Source of the DNA: JBGPJM01 sp041485385
GTDB lineage: Bacteria > Planctomycetota > Phycisphaerae > Phycisphaerales > UBA1924
Assembly: GCA_041485385.1 (NCBI GenBank)
Contig: JBGPJM010000287.1
Coordinates: 1 to 5,168, forward strand
Length of the DNA stretch: 5,168 nucleotides
Reading direction: 5' to 3'
The first letter of the stretch is position 1; each line of letters begins with the position of its first letter. The notes beneath the pieces are model-generated. The model saw only the letters and a list, made by a program, of their open reading frames with translations. It searched no databases and was not told the origin of the DNA. The position numbers were made by a program, and so were the translations under genes. Shown here one piece after another: positions 1 to 4,517 of the stretch.

Positions 1-53
1 CGTCATCCTCTGCGACACGCCCGCGTCGTGCCGTTGTCAAGGGAAACAGGGGC

Positions 54-1496
54 TCAACCCGCATCGGTCAGCTTCAGGCCCGGGATCAGGTTCTGCCACT
101 GTTTCTGGCACTCATCCCGGGTCGCGATGCCCCCCGGCGCCGCGGTGGGGAAGCCCGGGAGCGGCCGACCCCACAGCTTGCCGTGCTGACCAAGGGACTT
201 GTCCGTCGACCACTCCGGGCGCAGGAAGTTGATGATCCAGCGCTGCGCCAGGTTGAGCAGCGGCAGGGTCGAGTGCAGCCCGAGCTGATCGCAGAGGATG
301 CGGTCGCCCATCTCTCCGAGCCACGCGAAGTCCTTGCGGACCACGACGACGGAGTTCCGCCACGGATCGGCCCACGGCGGGGTCGCGCCCCTGAGCGGCA
401 CCGTCTCGTCACCGGTGGTGAGGCTCGTCCCGTCCCACCCGTCGGCGCAGAACGAGTCGGGGCGCTCGAAGTTGAACCACTTCTTGCCGTACTGGTCCTT
501 GCCGATGCCGGTCTTGATGTGCGTCTTCTCGCCGGCGCCCACGATGGCGAGCCACGCGCCGTCGGGGCGGAGCATCGCCGGGTCCACCTTGTCGCTGAGC
601 TGGCGGAACTTCCACGCCGTGTCGAGCATGTTCGTCAGGATCGCACCGGCGATGCGCCGGCACTCGGTCTTGCTCCGGGCCACGGACTGGTCGGCCGCGG
701 CGGAGGCGACGAACTCGGCGATCGTGTCCGCGACCGACGGCTGGTACGTCTCGGGGAGGAAGATGTCGGCCTCGGTGTCGTCGGCGTTGACGACGGCGTT
801 CTTGAAGGAGGGGAGGAGCTGGTAGGCGCTGGGGGTGACGCGGGCCATGGTGCGCTCACGCTCCTTGGCGTCGCGCCCGAACATCGTGCCGCCGCCGGTG
901 GCCAGCTTCTGGATCGCGGCGTTGGCCCCGCGGAAGGGCGTGCCCAGGGTCGCGACCCGGCGGACCTTCTTGGCGGCCCAGTTGTCGGCCGCGCCCCCGG
1001 CGATCGCCCCCGAGATCACCAGCCCGCCCATGGAGTGCCCGATGAGGTCGACGGAGTCGCAGAGCACGCCGCCGACCTTGGCCGGGTCGTGCTTCATGAG
1101 GTTGGTGCGGTCGATGACCTCGTCGATGAAGTCGCGGAGGCGCTGGACGGAGAGGAAGTTGTCCTGTCGCCAGTCGTAGACGAAGGGGAAGACGGGCTGC
1201 ACCGGCGTCGGGCCGTAGGAGAGGTTGTGCTTGAGCTCGCCGACGAGGTCCTTGTAGACCAGCCCGAAGGCCTCGCTGGGGCGGACCAGCGCCGGCTCGA
1301 TGGCCTCGTAGCGAATCTGATCGGGGGCGACCGACTCGTAGGGGTAGAGCTGGATGCGGTCGTAGTTCTTGAAGGCCGCCTCCCACGGCGACCAGATGCG
1401 CTCGGCGTCCATGGGGTAGTGGTCGTGCAGGCCGCCGGCGGTGACGGCATGGACGAGCACGATGGGGGTGATCTTGCCGGTGGCAATGTCGGCCAT
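54..1496 (-). CDS. LCAT-like alpha/beta hydrolase (putative lipase/acyltransferase), 480 aa
   Basis: Predicted serine hydrolase of the lecithin:cholesterol acyltransferase-like branch of the alpha/beta-hydrolase fold; members hydrolyse or transfer acyl chains of phospholipids and other lipid esters. In order: a first strand PIVLVHAV (residues 11-18), YDWR (107-110, typical of LCAT-like proteins), the nucleophile elbow GHSMGG with Ser155, TLGTPFRG (183-190), the acid motif TGDETVP with Asp363, and the likely catalytic His408 in LGLHSTLP. The spacing suits a Ser-Asp-His triad. There is no signal peptide or membrane segment, so it should be cytoplasmic. I chose the ATG at 1496 because GGAGG lies 5 bases upstream. 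The reading frame is open for 38 more codons, up to an ATG at 1610, but that extension crosses a dispersed repeat and looks non-protein-like. In place of the usual P-G or H-G after the first strand it reads VHAVTAGG, which is odd. The substrate is unknown. It stands alone, divergent from the next gene. Confidence 0.9.
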   Translation of the reverse strand: MADIATGKITPIVLVHAVTAGGLHDHYPMDAERIWSPWEAAFKNYDRIQLYPYESVAPDQIRYEAIEPALVRPSEAFGLVYKDLVGELKHNLSYGPTPVQPVFPFVYDWRQDNFLSVQRLRDFIDEVIDRTNLMKHDPAKVGGVLCDSVDLIGHSMGGLVISGAIAGGAADNWAAKKVRRVATLGTPFRGANAAIQKLATGGGTMFGRDAKERERTMARVTPSAYQLLPSFKNAVVNADDTEADIFLPETYQPSVADTIAEFVASAAADQSVARSKTECRRIAGAILTNMLDTAWKFRQLSDKVDPAMLRPDGAWLAIVGAGEKTHIKTGIGKDQYGKKWFNFERPDSFCADGWDGTSLTTGDETVPLRGATPPWADPWRNSVVVVRKDFAWLGEMGDRILCDQLGLHSTLPLLNLAQRWIINFLRPEWSTDKSLGQHGKLWGRPLPGFPTAAPGGIATRDECQKQWQNLIPGLKLTDAG

Positions 1497-1501
1497 GGGG
1501 G

Positions 1502-1506
1502 CCTCC
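1502..1506 (-). promoter_or_regulatory. Shine-Dalgarno of the LCAT-like hydrolase
   Basis: On the minus strand a perfect GGAGG precedes the ATG at 1496 by 5 bases (CCCCC). It fixes the start and rejects the upstream in-frame ATG at 1610. The site overlaps a perfect 12-base palindrome, TCCGATATCGGA (1504-1515), so part of the ribosome-binding site could be sequestered by base pairing or bound by a protein. I found no convincing -10/-35 pair for this gene in the intergenic region. Confidence 0.75.
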
Positions 1507-1511
1507 GATAT

Positions 1512-1543
1512 CGGATGTGGGATTGGGAGGGCGGATATGGGAT
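1512..1543. repeat. Two imperfect 12-mers spaced 20 bases apart
   Basis: CGGATGTGGGAT (1512-1523) recurs as CGGATATGGGAT (1532-1543), one mismatch, starting exactly 20 bases later, with GATTGGGAGG between. This may be a short degenerate tandem repeat or a pair of protein-binding sites on nearly the same helical face, just upstream of the hydrolase Shine-Dalgarno. Nothing in the sequence decides between these. Confidence 0.35.
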
Positions 1544-1561
1544 GCTGGCGAAGACGTTTTA

Positions 1562-1590
1562 CCACAGAGAACACTGAGAGACACAGAGAA
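1562..1590 (+). repeat. CACAGAGAA-type dispersed repeat, copy 1
   Basis: Three tandem units of about 10 bases (CCACAGAGAA, CACTGAGAG and ACACAGAGAA) make a 29-base element. A second copy lies at 4029-4058 in the same orientation, differing by one inserted A and one G/A substitution. The purine-rich sequence continues to about 1655 (AGACGAGGAAGAGAGG, then GCGGAGAGCGCGAAGG), so the element may be longer here. From memory, similar intergenic repeats are common in planctomycete genomes and other large, GC-rich ones. It lies in the leader or promoter region of the hydrolase gene and should not be read as protein. Confidence 0.7.
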
Positions 1591-1759
1591 AGACGAGGAA
1601 GAGAGGGCACGGAGAAGATAGCTCAACGCGGAGAGCGCGAAGGACTCGGAAGATGAACGGCCACGTGAACGGGTGGGGCCGCGGCGTGTCGATCGCCCCG
1701 GATTGGGGAGGGGGCTGGCACAGGGCGGTTTTCCTCGTGGTTCTTCCCTGCTCGCGCGG

Positions 1760-1765
1760 TAGACT
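1760..1765 (+). promoter_or_regulatory. Candidate -10 box for the secreted protein gene
   Basis: TAGACT fits the TAnnnT pattern of sigma-70-type -10 boxes in an otherwise very GC-rich context (CGCGCGG before, CGGCGCGG after). Transcription would start near 1772 and give a leader of about 73 bases before the ATG at 1845. The best -35 with 16-base spacing is TGGTTC (1738-1743), which is poor. This is an inference from sequence pattern only. Confidence 0.3.
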
Positions 1766-1830
1766 CGGCGCGGAGGCCTGTGCGTGCCACGTTGGGGGGG
1801 GCGGGGGCGAGCGCCGCACGCGGCCATCGA

Positions 1831-1835
1831 GGAGG
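1831..1835 (+). promoter_or_regulatory. Shine-Dalgarno of the secreted dockerin-tail protein
   Basis: A perfect GGAGG, within AGGAGGT, ends 9 bases before the ATG at 1845. It supports that start over the in-frame ATG at 1653, which would add 64 residues with no protein-like character and bury the signal peptide. Confidence 0.8.
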
Positions 1836-1844
1836 TACTCCCCC

Positions 1845-4016
1845 ATGCAGATCCGTATCCGTCGGGTGCGCCCGCGCTCTGTCGTTCTGGCCGCGGCGGC
1901 GGCGATGTTGGCCGCCAGCCAGGCCCCCATCGTGCTCGCGCGGCCCGCTCCCCCCAACGATGCGTGCGCGAGCGCGCCGGCGATCTCACCCGGCACGGTC
2001 TCAGGTACGACGCTGGGCTCGACCAACGACGGCTCGAGCTCCTGCGGGGCCTCCTCGGGAAGCCCGGACGTCTGGTACCGCTTCACCGCGGCGGCGACGG
2101 GGACGGCGACGGTCTCGACCTGTTCCGCCGCGACCGGCTTCGACACGGTGCTCTCGGTGCACACCGACTGCCCGGGGACCGACGCCAACCAGATCGCCTG
2201 CAACGACGATTCGTGCGCGATCGCCACGATCCCCTCGTCGCTCTCGTTCCCGGCCACCAGCGGCGCGAGCTACCTCATCCGTGTCGCCGGCTTCGAGGGG
2301 GCGACGGGCGACTTCGAGCTCACGCTCACCGGGCCGCAGCCCCCCGGGAACCCGCCCGCCAACGACCTGTGTGCCGCGGCCATCTCGGTGGCCGATGGCT
2401 TGCACCCGTTCGACAATACCGGCGCGGCCACCGACAGCCCGGCCTCCTGCGGCTCCAACGGGAGCGACATCTGGTACAGCTACACCGCCACCGCGACGGG
2501 CGCGGTGCAGATCGATACGTGCTCGGGCACGGCGTACGACTCGGTGCTGGCGGTCTTCTCCGGGACCTGCGGGTCGCTCACGCAACTGGATTGCAACGAC
2601 GACTCCTGCGGCATCCAGTCGGTCGTGCAGTTCAACGCTGTCGCGGGGGCGACCTACCTCATCAGCGTGGGCGGGTGGAGCGGCCAGGTGGGCTCGGGGA
2701 GCATGCGGATCGGTCGCGGCGCGGCCCCCTCCACGGGGGCCGACGTCATCATGCGCGACTGCGACTCGGTCACCAACTGGGGCTCCATCGGCGGCGTGCG
2801 CGGCTACTCGATCTCGACGCACACCTGCAACATCGGCGACACCAACCTCAACTGGCAGGGGGGCACGAACCTGCACCCGATCCTGGGCATGCACCTGTAC
2901 CGCCTGTACAACGGCGCCATCGAGCAGATCGGCATCTCCTGGTGCAAGAACGCGACCAACGCCGGCGCGGGCGCGGGGTGCGGCTTTGTCTGCAACGGGC
3001 AGGGCGGCCCCGTGCTGGGGGCCGGATGCCAGGATGTGTACGGCTCGGACGGCAACGGCATGCAGGACCACCTGGGGCCGCGGTCTGATGTCAACGCATT
3101 CACCGGTCACTTCAACTTCCCGTTCCCGATCGGCCTGCCCAGCGGCGATGCGATCTACAAGCGGTGCCAGGTGCGCGAGTCGGACCTGAGCCCGCAGAAC
3201 TTCCCCGGCGCGATGTACTTCGTGGAGGGCGTGTGGGTGTCGCCGGATGACGCCGCGGCCGGCAACGGCCTGAACAACGCCTCGTACCGGCGGGCATCGG
3301 TCGACCCCGCGACGTTCGACATTGCGACCGTGGACGTGATGCGCTCCCGCTTCGGCGCGATCTACGCCTGGCAGGACTACGGCGGCGGGCTCGGCATCCC
3401 CGATCCCAACGTCCAGCTCGTGAACGCCGATGTCCCCGGCGAGGGGCGCTTTACGGTGGGCGCCCGCGTCTTTGACAACGGCGACGGCACGTGGCGGTAC
3501 GAGTACGCCGCATTCAACCTGAACTCCGACCGCTCCGGCGGCTCGTTCTCGGTGCCGATCCCGCCAGGGACGACGGTGACGGGCGTGGGGTTCCACGGCG
3601 TGAGGTACCACTCCGGCGACCCGTTCGACAACACCGACTGGACCTCCTCGGTCACTGCCGGGTCGGTGCGCTGGGCCAGCCCGCAGACGTTCGCGCAGAA
3701 TCCCAACTCCAACGCCTTGCGCTGGGGAACGCTGTACAACTTCCGCTTCACTGCGAACGTCGCCCCATCGCCGGGCTCCGTGACCCTGGGGCTCTTCCGC
3801 CCGGGTACGCCCACCTCGGTCGCGGCCACGCTCCCGGTCCCGGGCGGCGCCGGGCCGTGCGCGGCGGACTGGAACGGAGACGGCACGCTCAACTCGCAGG
3901 ACTTCTTCGACTTCCTCTCGTCGTTCTTCGCTAGCGGAGCCGACTTCAACGGCGACGGGCTCACGAACTCCCAGGACTTCTTCGATTTCCTGACGGCGTT
4001 CTTCGCAGGGTGCTGA
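1845..4016 (+). CDS. Secreted protein with two PPC-like modules, an unassigned central module and a GC-type dockerin tail, 723 aa
   Basis: Exported, probably surface-attached or extracellular protein; no enzymatic activity can be assigned. Residues 1-32 form a signal peptide: arginine-rich start, an Ala/Leu core, and likely cleavage after VLA. Residues 36-163 and 169-290 are two related beta-rich modules resembling bacterial pre-peptidase C-terminal domains. Both contain NDxCA, a VWYRF/IWYSY strand, CNDDSC (119-124 and 250-255) and YLIxV. Residues about 295-665 form a Cys- and Gly-rich module that includes TNLHPILGMHLYRLYNG and DVNAFTGHFNFPFP. I recall similar sequences in planctomycetes but know no named family. 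Residues 672-723 carry two calcium-loop motifs, D675-N677-D679-G680-N683-D686 and D700-N702-D704-G705-N708-D711, each followed by FFDFL, and the protein ends Ala-Gly-Cys. This matches what I remember as the 'GC-type dockerin domain-anchored protein' tail. The start is set by the Shine-Dalgarno. The next gene, on the same strand, is about 500 bases away, so co-transcription is doubtful. Confidence 0.92.
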   Translation: MQIRIRRVRPRSVVLAAAAAMLAASQAPIVLARPAPPNDACASAPAISPGTVSGTTLGSTNDGSSSCGASSGSPDVWYRFTAAATGTATVSTCSAATGFDTVLSVHTDCPGTDANQIACNDDSCAIATIPSSLSFPATSGASYLIRVAGFEGATGDFELTLTGPQPPGNPPANDLCAAAISVADGLHPFDNTGAATDSPASCGSNGSDIWYSYTATATGAVQIDTCSGTAYDSVLAVFSGTCGSLTQLDCNDDSCGIQSVVQFNAVAGATYLISVGGWSGQVGSGSMRIGRGAAPSTGADVIMRDCDSVTNWGSIGGVRGYSISTHTCNIGDTNLNWQGGTNLHPILGMHLYRLYNGAIEQIGISWCKNATNAGAGAGCGFVCNGQGGPVLGAGCQDVYGSDGNGMQDHLGPRSDVNAFTGHFNFPFPIGLPSGDAIYKRCQVRESDLSPQNFPGAMYFVEGVWVSPDDAAAGNGLNNASYRRASVDPATFDIATVDVMRSRFGAIYAWQDYGGGLGIPDPNVQLVNADVPGEGRFTVGARVFDNGDGTWRYEYAAFNLNSDRSGGSFSVPIPPGTTVTGVGFHGVRYHSGDPFDNTDWTSSVTAGSVRWASPQTFAQNPNSNALRWGTLYNFRFTANVAPSPGSVTLGLFRPGTPTSVAATLPVPGGAGPCAADWNGDGTLNSQDFFDFLSSFFASGADFNGDGLTNSQDFFDFLTAFFAGC

Positions 4017-4028
4017 GGAAGAGGTCTG

Positions 4029-4058
4029 CCACAGAGAAACACTGAGAAACACAGAGAA
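4029..4058 (+). repeat. CACAGAGAA-type dispersed repeat, copy 2
   Basis: This 30-base copy begins 12 bases after the stop codon of the secreted-protein gene and has the same three-unit structure as copy 1 (CCACAGAGAA, ACACTGAGAA, ACACAGAGAA). Together the two copies bracket that gene in direct orientation. Read on the minus strand it yields the Ser/Cys/Val-rich peptide pattern seen in spurious predicted proteins, so open frames through it are not genes. Confidence 0.75.
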
Positions 4059-4074
4059 GAGGCTCTTCGTGCGG

Positions 4075-4094
4075 ACCCTGATGTGGGTCAGGGT
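4075..4094 (+). terminator. Hairpin downstream of the secreted-protein gene (possible terminator)
   Basis: ACCCTGA (4075-4081) and TCAGGGT (4088-4094) pair perfectly as a 7-bp stem with a 6-base loop, 58 bases after the stop codon. It is the first good hairpin downstream. No T-run follows (GCCCCCGCG comes next), so it is not a classical intrinsic terminator. It could instead mark the transcript's 3' end by blocking exonucleases, or be incidental. Confidence 0.3.
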
Positions 4095-4164
4095 GCCCCC
4101 GCGATTTCACGAGCGCAGCAGCGAGCCGTCTCCTCTCTTCGCCGCCGCGGGCGCACGATCGTTG

Positions 4165-4192
4165 CCCGGGGTGGCTCTGCACCCCGGGTGCA
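4165..4192. other. Pair of overlapping, mutually exclusive hairpins
   Basis: CCCGGGGTG (4165-4173) pairs perfectly with CACCCCGGG (4180-4188) around a GCTCTG loop. The overlapping arms TGCACCC (4178-4184) and GGGTGCA (4186-4192) form a second perfect inverted repeat around a single C. The two structures share bases and cannot form together. They lie just outside the left arm of the fold-back element. No gene is seen immediately downstream on either strand, so a regulatory role is unproven. Confidence 0.35.
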
Positions 4193-4196
4193 AGCC

Positions 4197-4340
4197 CAGA
4201 GTTTACTGCGGGTAGGCTGGGTGATCGATAGCTCGCTCGTGCGCCGGGGCGGAGAAACCCAGGGACAGCTGTCCCTGGGTTCAGCGCCCGAACACCGCCG
4301 AGCACCGACACACCGCGGCCGCGCCCAGTCGTGCATCCCT
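4197..4340 (-). repeat. Left arm of a fold-back element (about 144 bases)
   Basis: Read on the minus strand, this arm aligns along its length with 4374-4512 read on the plus strand, with a few one-base gaps. The best-matching core pairs 4290-4254 with 4423-4459 at 35 of 37 bases. Outer matches include TCGATCACCC, followed about 20 bases later by ACTCTG. The core of the arm is the palindrome at 4256-4281. The outer end holds a promoter-like arrangement directed leftward (TCGATC, 17 bases, TAAACT at 4205-4200), with no gene visible after it. Both arms translate in one frame to RALNPGTAV, which probably explains spurious protein predictions in such repeats. Confidence 0.7.
4256..4281. repeat. 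Perfect 26-base palindrome
   Basis: AACCCAGGGACAG (4256-4268) is followed directly by its exact reverse complement (4269-4281). As RNA or single-stranded DNA it can form an 11-bp stem with an AGCT loop. A related but degenerate copy lies at 4432-4457 (2 differences in 26). A partial half-copy, TCCCTGGGT, occurs at 4336-4344. Chance occurrence of a perfect 26-base palindrome in 5 kb is very unlikely. It could be a protein-binding site, a transposition end or a structured RNA. Confidence 0.85.
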
Positions 4341-4373
4341 GGGTCTGGCGGCGCCGGAGTGGGGACGCGGGGA

Positions 4374-4512
4374 GGGGATGGTGGACCGGGCGCGGCGGTG
4401 GTATCGGCGATCTCGAGGTATGCGGGCGCTGAACCCAGGGACTGCTGTCCGTGGGTTTCGGCGGTCGGGATGCAGATCCCCTCTCGATCACCCGACCATC
4501 CCGGTTACTCTG
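4374..4512 (+). repeat. Right arm of a fold-back element (about 139 bases)
   Basis: Inverted partner of 4197-4340, separated from it by 33 bases (4341-4373). Its palindromic core (4432-4457) has two changes from the left copy, and one of them (G at 4451) breaks the palindrome. Its outer end, from TCGATC at 4484 to TACTCT at 4506-4511, looks like the promoter of the gene that begins at 4518. The two arms together span 316 bases, the size of a small non-autonomous mobile element. I see no clear target-site duplication and no transposase. Confidence 0.68.
4484..4511 (+). promoter_or_regulatory. Candidate leaderless promoter for the FG-GAP-like gene
   Basis: TACTCT (4506-4511) fits the TAnnnT form of a -10 box and ends 6 bases before the ATG at 4518. 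Transcription would therefore begin at or within a base or two of the start codon. A weak -35, TCGATC (4484-4489), lies 16 bases upstream. No Shine-Dalgarno precedes the ATG, which fits a leaderless mRNA. The same arrangement recurs, inverted, in the left fold-back arm. The promoter is inferred from pattern and spacing only. Confidence 0.45.
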
Positions 4513-4517
4513 CTGCC

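Larger units (their letters stand above)
1497..1844. other. Divergent intergenic region
   Basis: These 348 bases separate the hydrolase, read leftward, from the secreted protein, read rightward. From left to right they contain the hydrolase Shine-Dalgarno inside a small palindrome, two similar 12-mers 20 bases apart, a CACAGAGAA-type dispersed repeat with a purine-rich extension to about 1655, a weak -10 candidate at 1760-1765, a run of eight G (1794-1801), and the Shine-Dalgarno of the secreted protein. Reading frames crossing this stretch are extensions of the flanking genes or frames through the repeat. I do not consider any of them a separate gene. Confidence 0.6.

Noticed and set aside
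1..53. Possible leftward promoter (TTGACA on the minus strand at 39-34) or gene fragment at the left edge
   Set aside because: The TTGACA match has no acceptable -10 at standard spacing (TGTCGC), and the 53 bases are too few to judge a coding frame.
1497..1610. N-terminal extension of the hydrolase to an ATG at 1610 (518 residues)
   Set aside because: The extension crosses the CACAGAGAA repeat and has no plausible domain or Shine-Dalgarno. The ATG at 1496 has GGAGG 5 bases upstream.
1653..1844. N-terminal extension of the secreted protein to an ATG at 1653 (787 residues)
   Set aside because: The 64 extra residues look like translated spacer and would bury the signal peptide. The ATG at 1845 has a good Shine-Dalgarno.
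2001..4052. Long minus-strand open frame of 683 codons
   Set aside because: It is the antisense shadow of the secreted-protein gene, caused by high GC at third codon positions. Its composition is Arg/Ala/Val/Gly-rich with no domains, and it starts inside the downstream repeat.
3961..4491. Minus-strand open frame of 176 codons
   Set aside because: It overlaps the 3' end of the secreted-protein gene and is built from the CACAGAGAA repeat and the left fold-back arm; it shows no protein-like composition or ribosome-binding site.
4470..4517. Alternative start for the FG-GAP-like gene at the in-frame ATG at 4470
   Set aside because: It has no Shine-Dalgarno and would put a polar 16-residue stretch before the hydrophobic signal. 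It also lies within the repeat arm. It is not excluded, only less likely.
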